From: Actinocorallia herbida
GTDB taxonomy: Bacteria; Actinomycetota; Actinomycetes; Streptosporangiales; Streptosporangiaceae
DNA length: 64,000 bases
Assembly: GCF_003751225.1 (NCBI RefSeq)
Contig: NZ_RJKE01000001.1
Span: forward strand, 4,774,001-4,838,000
Reading direction: 5' to 3'
Below, one piece after another: positions 6,965-15,808 of this stretch. The notes under the pieces are model-generated. The model was given only the letters and a program-made list of their open reading frames with translations. It was not told the origin of the DNA and did not search any database. How positions within the stretch are numbered: position 1 is the first letter of the stretch; each line of letters opens with the position of its first letter. Made by a program: the position numbers and the translations under genes.

Positions 6965-8203
6965 ATGAGCGTGCACCATGTGTTGGGCCGCCCCCTGAAC
7001 GCGGTGATCGCCGTGCTGCGCGCCCCGTCCGGACCCGACCGTTCCATCTGCTGGCCCGACCAGCCGCGGGCCCGGCTCGCCATCATCCTCGCCGTCCTGC
7101 CCCTCTCGATCGGGCTGACCGGCGGGTCGATCGCCCTGTACGCGGGCCTGCACGGCGTCTCGGCCGACCTCGCCTGGCCGCTCGGCATACTCCAGTGCCT
7201 GCCGCTGCTGGTCGCGCCGCGCTGGCCGGTGCCCGCATGGCGGGTCGTCATGATGGGGCTGCTGTGCGGCACGGTGGCGGGCGGTGGCGACACGTTCATG
7301 CCCTGGCCGGTGACGTCGCTGCTGGCACTCGTCGGGGTGCTGTTCGCGGTGGGCGCCAGCTCGGACCGGCCCAAGCCACTGGGCGCGGGGCTGGTCACCG
7401 TCTTCGTGATCGTCGCGGTCCCGCTGTGGGTCGGCAGGCTCGAGTCGTGGTTCGGGCTGATCCTGATCGGGCTCGTCCTGCTCGCGCTGGTGTTCGGCGA
7501 CGCGGTCGGCGGCCGGTACCTCGCCGAGATGCGGCTGGCGCTCGAGGCCGAGCGGCACCGCCGCGATCAGGCGCTCAACGCGGTCCTGGAGGAGCGCTCC
7601 CGGATCGCGCGGGAACTGCACGACGTCGTCGCCCACCACATGTCGGTCATCGCGCTCCAGGCCGAGGCCGCCCCGTACAAGATCCACGACCTGCCCGAGC
7701 CCGCCCGCGAGACGTTCGCGCTGCTGCGGGACGAGGCGCGCAGCGCGCTCACCGAGACCCGGCGGATGGTCGGCCTGCTGCGCGCGGGATCGGAGGCCGC
7801 CGAGCGGGCCCCGCAGCCCGGCGCGGACCGGATCCCCGAACTGCTCGACGCGCACGAGGGCCTGCGCGTCTCCCTCGAGGTCAGGGGAGCCCACCGGACG
7901 CTGCCCGACGCCGTCGACCTCTCGGCCTACCGGATCGTGCAGGAGGCGCTGAGCAACGCCGCGAGGTACGCCCCGGGCTCCTCGGTCGAGGTCGAGGTCC
8001 ACTACCTCCCCCACGAACTCCGTCTGGAGATCCGCGACGACGGCGCGAAGGAAGAGCCCCAACCCGGCAACGGCGGACACGGCCTCCTGGGCATGCGCGA
8101 ACGCGTCGCCATGCTCGGCGGCTCCCTGAAGACCGGCCCCCGCCCGGAAGGAGGCTGGTCGGTCTCCGCGGGGCTTCCCCTCGACTCCCCTCCCTCACCC
8201 TGA
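6965..8203 (+). CDS. DesK-like sensor histidine kinase
   Basis: Protein of 412 residues. The N-terminal half has about five to six membrane helices (residues 37-180) with only short loops, so sensing is probably within or near the membrane. A coiled-coil linker leads to a HisKA_3 box, RIARELHDVVAHHMS, with phospho-acceptor His219, then an HATPase domain with an N-box (SNAARYAPG) and a late G-box (HGLLGMRERVAMLGG). This is the NarL/DesK class of kinase. ATG 6965 is preferred; an upstream in-frame start at 6866 would add a basic, non-membrane leader. The cognate response regulator follows 57 bases on, same strand. Confidence 0.9.
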   Translation: MSVHHVLGRPLNAVIAVLRAPSGPDRSICWPDQPRARLAIILAVLPLSIGLTGGSIALYAGLHGVSADLAWPLGILQCLPLLVAPRWPVPAWRVVMMGLLCGTVAGGGDTFMPWPVTSLLALVGVLFAVGASSDRPKPLGAGLVTVFVIVAVPLWVGRLESWFGLILIGLVLLALVFGDAVGGRYLAEMRLALEAERHRRDQALNAVLEERSRIARELHDVVAHHMSVIALQAEAAPYKIHDLPEPARETFALLRDEARSALTETRRMVGLLRAGSEAAERAPQPGADRIPELLDAHEGLRVSLEVRGAHRTLPDAVDLSAYRIVQEALSNAARYAPGSSVEVEVHYLPHELRLEIRDDGAKEEPQPGNGGHGLLGMRERVAMLGGSLKTGPRPEGGWSVSAGLPLDSPPSP

Positions 8204-8260
8204 ACGGCGGGGATTCCTCCCTTTCCTCGTCCGAAGGCGGGTCTCCACTTCGCCGAGCCT

Positions 8261-8917
8261 ATGATGGCCGACATGATCCGGGTGGTGATCGCTGACGATC
8301 AGGTGATGATCAGGGACGGGCTGGCGACGCTGCTGGACTCCGATCCCGGCATCGCCGTCGTCGCGCAGGCGGGGGACGGGCAGGAGGCCGTGGAGCTGGC
8401 GAGTGAGCTGGCGCCCGACGTGGTGGTCATGGACATTCGGATGCCCCGGATGGACGGGCTGGCCGCCACGGCCCAGATCGCCTCCGAGACCGGGCCTCGC
8501 GTCCTCATCCTCACCACGTTCGACCTCGACGAGTACGTGTACGAGGCCCTGGGCGCGGGCGCGTCCGGCTTCCTGTTGAAGGACGCCCCGGCGCACGACC
8601 TGATCCACGCCGTCAAGGTGGTGGCGTCCGGCGACGCGCTGCTCGCCCCGTCGGTGACCCGCCGCCTGATCCAGGACTTCGCCCGACGCCGCCGCCACGA
8701 GCGGCCCAGGACCGGCGCCGCGGACGCCCTCACCCCGCGCGAGCTCGACGTGCTCCGCCTCATCGCACGCGGCCTGTCCAACGCCGAGATCGCCGGTGAG
8801 CTGTTCCTCGCCGAGCAGACGATCAAGACGCACGTCGGCCATGTGCTCACCAAGCTCAATCTGCGCGACCGCACCCAGGCCGTCGTCTTCGCCTACGAGA
8901 ACGGCATCGCGGGCTGA
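8261..8917 (+). CDS. NarL/LuxR-type response regulator
   Basis: Protein of 218 residues. Receiver domain over about 1-125 with acidic pocket ADD, phosphorylatable Asp58 in VVVMDIRMP, Thr in LILTTF and Lys in FLLKD. A LuxR-type HTH follows at about 152-212 (LTPRELDVLRLIARGLSNAEIA...TIKTHVGHVLTKLNLRDR). It pairs with the upstream DesK-like kinase. Three in-frame ATGs (8261, 8264, 8273) are possible; the receiver strand MIRVVIADD fits the last one best. Target genes cannot be told from the sequence; the linked desaturase recalls DesK/DesR control of desaturases, which is a testable inference only. Confidence 0.92.
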   Translation: MMADMIRVVIADDQVMIRDGLATLLDSDPGIAVVAQAGDGQEAVELASELAPDVVVMDIRMPRMDGLAATAQIASETGPRVLILTTFDLDEYVYEALGAGASGFLLKDAPAHDLIHAVKVVASGDALLAPSVTRRLIQDFARRRRHERPRTGAADALTPRELDVLRLIARGLSNAEIAGELFLAEQTIKTHVGHVLTKLNLRDRTQAVVFAYENGIAG

Positions 8918-9090
8918 CCCGAGGCCCCTGGCCGCCCTGAGGTTGCCCAACGATCGATGAACCTCCGATGTACGGGAGGTTCCTCATCTAGATCACGAAT
9001 CTGTGATCATGGTAGTTTTCGCCACGCAAGAGTCGGCCTCATCCGTACATGACCGGAAGCTGCTCCGGTCCTCCCCGATCGGAGTGCCCT

Positions 9091-9801
9091 TTGCGTTTCT
9101 CGTCCCGCCCGGCCAAGCTCGCCCTCGTCACGGCGGCCGCCGCCACCGCCGTCGTCGCGACCTCCACCTCGGCCTCCGCCGCCAGCTTCACCGTCTCGGC
9201 GAAGGTCAACAAGAGCGACTGCACCTCGCAGAGTTCGCCCTACAAGTGGTGGGGCGGCGGCCCGTCGTCCGCCTCCGCCTACACGTACCGGCCCCGCGGC
9301 ACCGTCGTCATCTGCTACTACAAGTACCGGATCGCCGACAGCGACCGCAGGTACGACTACTGGGCCGTCTCGATCGTGTCGAAGTGGAGGTTCAGCGACG
9401 GCGACCCCAAGGCCGGCGCCCGGATGTTCCAGAACATCAAGTCCAACGTCGGGGCCAGGAGCAACGTCTACGCCGCCACGCCGACCCACAAGTCCAACCG
9501 CACCTGCAGCCAGACGTTCGACGTCGCGGTGCAGGTCGGCTTCTTCAGCGCCACGGTCAGCCCCAGGATCTGCAAGGGGTACACGGTCAAGCGCAGCAGC
9601 TACTCCTCGAAGTACGCCCGCTACACGTCCGCGAAGGCCGGCGGCCTCCGCGTCGTCGACACCGTCTACACGCAGAAGGTCCCCAAGGGCGTGGTCCCCA
9701 AGTACAACCTGTCCGTCGGCGTCCCGCGCTACGAGTTCAAGTGGACCGGCATCTGGAACGTCACCTCCCGCATCGTCTACATCAACCGCAACAAGTTCTG
9801 A
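9091..9801 (+). CDS. secreted protein of unknown function
   Basis: Predicted 236-residue exported protein. Residues 1-30 form a Sec signal (RFSSRPAKLALV, Ala/Thr core, SASA). The mature chain is very rich in Tyr, Lys, Ser and Arg and basic overall, has about five Cys, and looks all-beta; no domain was recognised. TTG 9091 is taken as start because GGAG lies 7 bases upstream and the signal sequence begins there; the in-frame ATG at 9049 would add a Cys/Pro-rich 14-residue leader unlike a signal peptide. Its basic, Tyr-rich nature could suit binding to cell-wall polymer, which is speculation. Confidence 0.78.
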   Translation: MRFSSRPAKLALVTAAAATAVVATSTSASAASFTVSAKVNKSDCTSQSSPYKWWGGGPSSASAYTYRPRGTVVICYYKYRIADSDRRYDYWAVSIVSKWRFSDGDPKAGARMFQNIKSNVGARSNVYAATPTHKSNRTCSQTFDVAVQVGFFSATVSPRICKGYTVKRSSYSSKYARYTSAKAGGLRVVDTVYTQKVPKGVVPKYNLSVGVPRYEFKWTGIWNVTSRIVYINRNKF

Positions 9802-9891
9802 TCCGAAGCGCTCCGCCGCGCCCCTGACCCCGGTCCCGAGCCCCTCGGTTATCGTGATCTCACGGTTACGGTGTGTCGGATCGGGGGGCTC

Positions 9892-11568
9892 ATGGCGGCA
9901 CCGTGCGTCACCGTCGACCTCGGGGTGATCGAGCGGAACGCCCGGGCGGTCACCGCGGCGTGCGCCCGCCACGGCGTCAGCGTCTTCGGGGTGACGAAGG
10001 GGACCTGCGGGATGCCGCAGGTGGCGCGGGCGATGCTGCGCGGCGGCGTCATCGGGATCGGCGAGTCCCGGCTGGAGAACATCCGGCGGCTGCGGGCGGC
10101 CGGGATCAGCGATCCGGTGCTGCTGCTGCGCAGCCCGCCGCCGGACCTGGCGGACGAGACGGTCCGGCTGGCCGATCTCAGCCTGAACTCCGAACTGGAG
10201 ACGATCGAGGCGCTTTCGCGGGCGGCGGAGCGGCGCTCCCGCGTCCACGAGGTGATCCTCATGGTGGATCTGGGCGATCTGCGGGAGGGGGTGTGGCCGC
10301 CGGAGCTGATGCCCGCGGTCGCCCGGATCGTGGTGTGGCCCGGGGTGCGGCTGGTCGGGCTCGGCACGAACCTGACGTGTTTCGGGGCGGTGCTGCCGTC
10401 TGCGGAGAACATGGGGCGGCTCGCCGGGTACGCGCGGCGGGTGCGGGCGGAGTTCGGGCTGGAGCTGCCGCATGTGACGGGCGGGAACTCCAGCAGCCTG
10501 CCGTTCCTGCTGGCGGGCGGGATGCCGCCGGGGATCACGAATCTGCGGCTCGGGGAGACGATCCTGCAGGGCGGCCGGGACACGTTCTTCGACGAGCCGT
10601 GGGACGAACTCGACAGGTCGGCGTTCACGCTGGAGGCCGACCTCCTCGAGGTGAAGGTGAAACCGTCGGTGCCGATCGGGGAGACCGGCGTCGACGCGTT
10701 CGGCGGCCGCCCGGTCTTCCCCGATCGGGGCGACCGGCTGCGCGGCATCCTCAACGTCGGGCGGGAGGACGTCGACGTCGCGGTGCTGCACCCGGTCGAG
10801 GCGGGGGTCGAGGTGCTGGGCGCGTCCAGCGACCACATGATCGTCGACGTGACGGAGATGGCGCCGCCGCCGTCGGTCGGCGACACGCTGCGCTTCCGCC
10901 TCGGCTACGGGGCCCTGCTCGCGGCGATGACCAGCGAGTACGTGCGGAAGGTCCCCATGTTCGACCAGCCTCCACCCCGCCCCCGCTCGATCGCCCTGGA
11001 CGTCGACCCGGGCCTCGCGGCCGCGGCCGTCGCGGCGAAGGCCGCCGCGCGGATCGCCGCCCTGAACCTGGCGCCCTCCCCCGGCGGGATGCCCGCCCGG
11101 CTCACCGAGCACCCGTCCGCCCGCCTGGTCGCCGACACCGGGGGCGACTCCCTCGGGCTGGTCTGGCTCACCGCGGACGCCGGCCTCCTCGCGCGGCTCC
11201 TGGAGCTCCGGCCCCGCCTCGCGCCGGAGAACATCGCGGTGGTCGGCCTGCGCGAGGCGTCCGACCTGGTCCGCGGCACCCCGCTGTCCGTCGCCACCAT
11301 CGTCGACGTCGACGCGCGCGGCATCCGGGACGTGATGCGCCGCGCCCTGGACGCCGCGACCGCCGGCACCCGCGGATACCTGCTCCTGTGCGAGGCCGGG
11401 GTCCACACCCCCGGCAAGGGCCTGTCGGAACGCGAGGCCCACCAGGCCACCGAGGCCGTCGCCGCCCGTCCGGGCCTCCTCGGCCTGGAGTTCACCGGCC
11501 TGACCCCCACCGCCGTCCCCTTCGCCTGCGACCTCCTCATGTCCGCCCTGGGCCGCACCATCCTGTGA
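9892..11568 (+). CDS. ornithine-racemase-like domain fused to a metal-dead arginase-like domain
   Basis: Protein of 558 residues with two parts. Residues 1-360 match the alanine/ornithine racemase (Orr) PLP barrel: start of barrel VTVDLGVIERNA, PLP lysine Lys36 in GVTKGTCG, then LNSELETIEAL, ILMVDLGDLREG, GLGTNLTCFG, VTGGNSSSLP, KPSVPIGETGVDAFG and ASSDHMIVDVTE. Residues 370-558 align with arginase/agmatinase C-terminal halves: APENIAVVGLR, DARGIRDVMRRALD, GLSEREAH and a final ALGRTIL. The Mn ligands are gone: GGDHS reads GGDSL, the DAHGD-type motif reads TADAG and the DLDGLDP-type motif reads CEAGVHTP. It probably racemises ornithine or a related basic amino acid, with the second domain structural or ligand-sensing (inference). 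ATG 9892 follows a G-rich site. Confidence 0.8.
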   Translation: MAAPCVTVDLGVIERNARAVTAACARHGVSVFGVTKGTCGMPQVARAMLRGGVIGIGESRLENIRRLRAAGISDPVLLLRSPPPDLADETVRLADLSLNSELETIEALSRAAERRSRVHEVILMVDLGDLREGVWPPELMPAVARIVVWPGVRLVGLGTNLTCFGAVLPSAENMGRLAGYARRVRAEFGLELPHVTGGNSSSLPFLLAGGMPPGITNLRLGETILQGGRDTFFDEPWDELDRSAFTLEADLLEVKVKPSVPIGETGVDAFGGRPVFPDRGDRLRGILNVGREDVDVAVLHPVEAGVEVLGASSDHMIVDVTEMAPPPSVGDTLRFRLGYGALLAAMTSEYVRKVPMFDQPPPRPRSIALDVDPGLAAAAVAAKAAARIAALNLAPSPGGMPARLTEHPSARLVADTGGDSLGLVWLTADAGLLARLLELRPRLAPENIAVVGLREASDLVRGTPLSVATIVDVDARGIRDVMRRALDAATAGTRGYLLLCEAGVHTPGKGLSEREAHQATEAVAARPGLLGLEFTGLTPTAVPFACDLLMSALGRTIL

Positions 11569-11747
11569 CCAGTGGCCGCGCCCGAGGGCGCCCGGGAGGT
11601 CCTTCCCGGCCGCCCCCGACGCGCGCTTGGCTCGCCGTCATGCGCGAGTCCGACATGTGCCGGACTCCTGGAAGCAAGACCCGGCACCCGGCCGGTTCGC
11701 CGCCCGAGCGGAAGATCGTTGATCTTGATCGTTTCGACGGGAGCAAC

Positions 11748-12362
11748 ATGAAGCGCACAATCATGGCGTTGAGCAGCCTGTTCAGCGCCGCACTGCTGGT
11801 GCTAGGCCTCGCCGGTCCGGCGTCGGCCGAGGTCGGGATCTACAAGATCGGCGGCTGGAACACGCTGCAGAGCTCCAACAACGGGCTGATGTTCAGCGTC
11901 AAGTCGGGGCAGTGCTCCTACGAGGCCAAGTTCACCATCTCGGCCGGCGGCACGACGATCGGCGGCGCCAAGCAGTCGTCCCTCTGGGTGTACGGACACC
12001 TGCTCCCGGGCTATCCCAAGACGAGCTCGGGAAAGCCCAACTGCCGGGCGTCCATGGACATCCAGCTCTACAACTGGACGACCGACACGTTCAAGACCAC
12101 CAACATCGTGATGGTCCCCGTGGTCTATGACACGCACCAGACGACGACGTTCGACGTGTTCACCGGGATGACCCTCGGGGACTACGCCGATTACCAGGGC
12201 TGGACCCTCATGGGCGTCACGACGTCCGTGGAGGACCTCAGGCTCACCGCCCTCGGCACGGTGAACGGCACCTACGGCGGCAAGTTCTACGACATCCGCA
12301 TGTGCGAAGGCGGTTCCAAGGTCCGCTGGGACTGCGGCTGGTGGGAGAAGGGCTCCATCTGA
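11748..12362 (+). CDS. secreted protein of unknown function
   Basis: Predicted 204-residue exported protein. A Sec signal covers about residues 1-27 (MKRTIMALSS, Leu/Ala core, PASA). The mature region has four or five Cys, many Thr, Gly, Tyr and Trp, and ends with a Trp/Cys-rich segment (WDCGWWEKGSI). No known domain was identified. A GGGAG site sits 5 bases before the ATG. The gene stands alone and ends in a perfect 11-base hairpin. It shares length class, export and tail hairpin with the other secreted unknowns in this part of the window but no clear sequence motif. Confidence 0.8.
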   Translation: MKRTIMALSSLFSAALLVLGLAGPASAEVGIYKIGGWNTLQSSNNGLMFSVKSGQCSYEAKFTISAGGTTIGGAKQSSLWVYGHLLPGYPKTSSGKPNCRASMDIQLYNWTTDTFKTTNIVMVPVVYDTHQTTTFDVFTGMTLGDYADYQGWTLMGVTTSVEDLRLTALGTVNGTYGGKFYDIRMCEGGSKVRWDCGWWEKGSI

Positions 12363-12372
12363 CCAAGGGTAC

Positions 12373-12405
12373 GGGGGGACGCGTTCCACCGGAGCGCGTC
12401 CCCCC
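12373..12405 (+). terminator. perfect 11-bp hairpin terminator
   Basis: Arms 12373-12383 and 12395-12405 (G6ACGCG / CGCGTC6) are fully complementary with an 11-base loop, 11 bases after the stop at 12362. Confidence 0.85.
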
Positions 12406-12585
12406 GGCACGTCCTGTCACGGACGCGGAGGACGGGACCCGCACACCTGGCCGGGGTACGCGCAGGTCATTGGGCTAGGGTCGGGAAGGCGGTCAGTGGC
12501 CCGGCGCGGTCCGAGCGCACGTACGGGAGGCCGGTCCCTCGCGGCTCCGGACGTCCGAGATCTCCGACACCATGGGCTTCGCATA

Positions 12586-14304
12586 GTGGATCATCAGTTC
12601 GTCCTCATCGCCGGTGCGGCACTCGCGATCATGATCGCCGCGTCCGTCTTCGCCCGGCGCACCGGTGTGGCGGCGCCGTTGCTCCTCGTCGGGCTCGGTA
12701 TCGCCGCCAGTTATCTGCCGAGCACGCCGGTGATCCACCTCGAACCGGAATGGGTGCTGGCCGGGGTCCTGCCGCCGCTGCTGTACTCGTCGGCGGTGAA
12801 CCTCCCGGTGATCGACGTCCGCCGGAACTTCTGGCTCATCTCCTGGCTCTCGGTCGCCATGGTGATCGTGTCGGCGCTGGTCATCGGCGCGGTGGTGCAC
12901 CTGCTGTTCCCCGACATCTCCTTCGCGCTCGCGGTCGCGCTCGGCGCCGTGGTGAGCCCGACCGACGCGGTCGCGGCGACCGCGATCGGGCGCCGCGTCG
13001 GGCTGCCGCCGCGCCTCATGGTGGTCCTGGAGGGCGAGAGCCTGGTCAACGACGCGTCCGCCCTGGTCGTGCTCCGCACGGCGCTGGCCGCCCTCGCGGT
13101 GACCGGCGAGTTCTCGCTCGGCCACACGGTCCTGGAGTTCGGCTGGGCGGTCGTCGGCGCCGCCGTCATCGGGTCGGTCACCGGATGGGTGACGGCCCGG
13201 CTGCGCGAGCGGCTCGACGACCCGGTCCTCAACACCACCATCTCCTTCGCGGTCCCGTTCCTCGCCTTCTTCCCGGCCGAGGAGGTGGAGGCGTCCGGCG
13301 TGCTCGCGGTGGTCGTCGCGGGCCTCGTCACCGGCACGATGGGCAGCCGCCGCTTCAGCGCCAGGGACCGGCAGACCCAGACCACCACCTGGACGACGAT
13401 CAGCTTCATCCTCGAAAGCGCCGTCTTCCTCGCGATGGGCTACCAGCTGCCGGAGTTCGTCAACGCGGCCCGCGGCGAGACCACCCTCGGACGGATGACG
13501 GGGCTCGTCGCGGTGGTCGTCGCCCTCCTCGTCGCGCTGCGCTTCCTCGGGCTGGCGTGGCCCGCGCTCACCTCCCGCTTCGGCACGGGCGACAAGGGGG
13601 AGCAGGCGAGGGCGCGCCTCGACCGGTTCGAGGAGCGCCTGGACGCCAGAACGCCCGCCGACGAGCGCGAGGAGGCCCGGCTGGCGGCCGCCCGCCGCCG
13701 GCTGGAACGCGGCAAGGCCGACGTCGAGTTCGAGGAGCGCGAGCCGATCACCGCCCGCGGCAGCCTGGCCCTCGCCTGGGCGGGCATGCGCGGAGTCGTC
13801 ACGGTCGCCGCCGTGCAGACCATCCCGGTCGGCACCCCCAACCGGGCGACGATCGTCCTCGCCGCGTTCTTCGTCGCGCTCATCACCCTCGTCGCCTTCG
13901 GTCTCACCCTCCCCGCGGTGATCACCCGGCTGCGGTTCCGCGCGGAGAGCCCCGAGGAGCGACGGGACGCGTTCCACGCGCTGCTGCGCCAGGTCGGCGA
14001 ATCCGCGGTGGACGCGCTCGGCCCGCTGGAGGAGCAGACCATCGACGGCGAGCGGATCGACCCTCGGCTCACCGCCCAGATGAAGGAGCGGATCCTCCCC
14101 CGCATCCTCACCGGCGCCCACCAGGCGAGCGCCCCCAAGCCCGGCGCACTCGAACAGACCCTCATCCTTCAGCACCGCTACCTCGACGCCATGCGCGACG
14201 CCCTCTCCGCCGAACGCGGCATCGGCGCGTACAGCTCCGAGACCTACCGGCACGTCGAGGACCTCCTCGACACCATCGAACAGCGCACCACCACCCGGGC
14301 CTGA
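12586..14304 (+). CDS. CPA1-type Na+/H+ antiporter
   Basis: Integral membrane protein of 572 residues of the monovalent cation:proton antiporter-1 (NhaP/NHE-like) family. About twelve hydrophobic helices cover residues 5-410. Transport-site motifs are SPTDAVAATAIG (Asp127) and GESLVNDASALV (Asn155-Asp156), the ND pair typical of electroneutral CPA1 exchangers. A charged Arg/Glu-rich cytoplasmic insertion lies at about 335-390 between the last helices, and a cytosolic tail of roughly 130 residues follows. It exports Na+ (or K+) in exchange for H+. Start GTG 12586 is taken because the first membrane helix begins there; upstream in-frame codons encode a basic, non-hydrophobic stretch. Confidence 0.88.
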   Translation: MDHQFVLIAGAALAIMIAASVFARRTGVAAPLLLVGLGIAASYLPSTPVIHLEPEWVLAGVLPPLLYSSAVNLPVIDVRRNFWLISWLSVAMVIVSALVIGAVVHLLFPDISFALAVALGAVVSPTDAVAATAIGRRVGLPPRLMVVLEGESLVNDASALVVLRTALAALAVTGEFSLGHTVLEFGWAVVGAAVIGSVTGWVTARLRERLDDPVLNTTISFAVPFLAFFPAEEVEASGVLAVVVAGLVTGTMGSRRFSARDRQTQTTTWTTISFILESAVFLAMGYQLPEFVNAARGETTLGRMTGLVAVVVALLVALRFLGLAWPALTSRFGTGDKGEQARARLDRFEERLDARTPADEREEARLAAARRRLERGKADVEFEEREPITARGSLALAWAGMRGVVTVAAVQTIPVGTPNRATIVLAAFFVALITLVAFGLTLPAVITRLRFRAESPEERRDAFHALLRQVGESAVDALGPLEEQTIDGERIDPRLTAQMKERILPRILTGAHQASAPKPGALEQTLILQHRYLDAMRDALSAERGIGAYSSETYRHVEDLLDTIEQRTTTRA

Positions 14305-14343
14305 ACCCCTCCCCCCAACGGGGTGCCTCCGCGAAGGAGCGCC

Positions 14344-14862
14344 ATGACCGAACCCGACGAGCACGGTGACCCTCTCGATCTGACGGGGGCCCGCCTCGAC
14401 GGCCTGAGCCTGTCCGGGTTCCGGCTGGCCGGAGCACGGATGCGCGGAGCGGTACTGAGGTTCACCGACCTGTCCCACGCGGACCTCACCGGGGCGGACC
14501 TCGTCGAGGCGACGCTGTACGGGACGTTCCTGGAGGGCGCGGAACTCCGCGGCGCGAACCTGACCCGGGCGAGCGCCGAGGGCATGATGGCGTCGGAGGC
14601 GGACCTGGCCGGGGCCGTGCTGCACCGCGCCGACCTGTGCTGGGCACAGCTGTGCGAAGCCGACCTGACCGGCGCCGACCTGCGCGACGCCGACCTCACG
14701 CGAGCCGATCTCACCCGGGCGGTCCTGCGCGACGCGCGGATGACCGGCGCGAACCTCTCCGACGCGCGGCTGACCGGCGCCGACCTGCGTGGCACGGGCG
14801 TCCGCGCCGAGTGGGCGCGCACCGTCACGCCGCTGGTCCAGGGGGCGCTCTTCGACCCGTGA
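14344..14862 (+). CDS. pentapeptide-repeat protein
   Basis: Protein of 172 residues made almost wholly of A(D/N)LXX-type pentapeptides from about residue 16 to 155 (DLTGA, DLVEA, ANLTR, ADLTG, ADLRD, ADLTR and so on), predicting a right-handed quadrilateral beta-helix. Such proteins can mimic DNA and protect gyrase, but many have unknown roles. The start is clear: AAGGAG 8 bases before ATG. It lies 39 bases after the antiporter gene on the same strand and could be co-transcribed. A hairpin follows at 14916-14940. Confidence 0.88.
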   Translation: MTEPDEHGDPLDLTGARLDGLSLSGFRLAGARMRGAVLRFTDLSHADLTGADLVEATLYGTFLEGAELRGANLTRASAEGMMASEADLAGAVLHRADLCWAQLCEADLTGADLRDADLTRADLTRAVLRDARMTGANLSDARLTGADLRGTGVRAEWARTVTPLVQGALFDP

Positions 14863-14915
14863 CGAGCCGCGCCCCACGGGCCGTTCACGTGGCCGACGGC
14901 GGAGCGGAAGCCGAT

Positions 14916-14940
14916 GACGCCGGACGGCACTCCCGGCGTC
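14916..14940 (+). terminator. hairpin after pentapeptide-repeat gene
   Basis: Arms 14916-14923 and 14933-14940 (GACGCCGG/CCGGCGTC) pair perfectly around a 9-base loop. Confidence 0.55.
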
Positions 14941-15003
14941 GCTCGGATCGGCCGGGCTCTGGGATGATCGGGGGACCGTCCGCCTTCCCCAGGAGTCACC
15001 GAC

Positions 15004-15771
15004 ATGACCGAGTTCTCCGGCGTCCACCAGCGGCTCGTGGCGCGTGTGCCGCTCGAGCCGGACGCGCGCCTGGAAGCGGAGGTCGTCGCCTATGCCGAGC
15101 GTGAGCAGACCCTGGAGGGTTACGCCGTGCACGACGCGGCGGTCGCCGACCCTAAGCCCGCCGTCATCGTCCTGCACGACTGGACGGGCCTGCGCGAGTA
15201 CCCGCGCGCCCGCGCCCAGATGCTGGCGCGGCTGGGCTACTTCGCCTTCGCCGCCGACCTGTACGGCACCGGCCGCCGCTTCGACGACCAGAAGGAGGCC
15301 GCCGCGGAGGCGGGACGCTACTACGGCGACCTCCCGCTGCTGCGCGAGCGGGTCCGAGCCGCCTACGACGTGGTCGCCGCCGACCCGCGCGTGGACGAGA
15401 CCCGCATCGTCGTCATCGGTTACTGCTTCGGCGGCAGCGCGGCCCTGGAGTTCGCCAGGACCGGCGCCGACCTGGCCGGCACGGTGTCGTTCCACGGCGG
15501 CCTCCAGCCGCACGACCCCGCCGACGTGACCCGCGTCAAGGGCTCGCTCCTGATCCTCACCGGCGGCGCGGACCCGGTCGTGCCCGACGCCGCCGTCACC
15601 GCCTTCGCCGACGAACTCCGCACCCGCCCCGACCTCGACTGGCAGATCACCGTCTACTCCGGCGCCCCGCACTCCTTCACCCTCCCGGAGACCCCCGCCT
15701 ACCGGGAGGTCGCCGACCGCCGCAGCTGGCGGGCCCTGACGTCCTTCCTCGAAGAGGTCTTCACCCGATAG
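15004..15771 (+). CDS. dienelactone hydrolase family protein
   Basis: Alpha/beta hydrolase of 255 residues of the dienelactone-hydrolase type. The nucleophile is Cys141 in VIGYCFGGSAAL, as in true DLH (G-x-C-x-G-G), with Asp190 (TGGADPVVPD) and His223 (SGAPHSFT) completing the triad. The length is normal for the family. Such enzymes hydrolyse enol-lactones in aromatic catabolism, or other esters. No aromatic-degradation genes adjoin it, so the substrate is open. The CACCGACATG context gives a weak ribosome-binding site (AGGAG about 10 bases upstream). Confidence 0.88.
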   Translation: MTEFSGVHQRLVARVPLEPDARLEAEVVAYAEREQTLEGYAVHDAAVADPKPAVIVLHDWTGLREYPRARAQMLARLGYFAFAADLYGTGRRFDDQKEAAAEAGRYYGDLPLLRERVRAAYDVVAADPRVDETRIVVIGYCFGGSAALEFARTGADLAGTVSFHGGLQPHDPADVTRVKGSLLILTGGADPVVPDAAVTAFADELRTRPDLDWQITVYSGAPHSFTLPETPAYREVADRRSWRALTSFLEEVFTR

Positions 15772-15808
15772 AGCGACGGGTGCGGCGGCCGAAATCGCCC
15801 ATCGATTC

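Noticed and set aside
5705-8080. Very long open frame antisense to the desaturase and kinase genes
   Set aside because: It is the GC-skewed mirror of two real genes with intact domain motifs; its translation is low-complexity Gly/Arg/Asp/Val and matches no family.
14344-14862. Pentapeptide array considered as a DNA repeat or CRISPR-like element
   Set aside because: The periodicity is in the protein (five residues) with variable DNA; no spacers.
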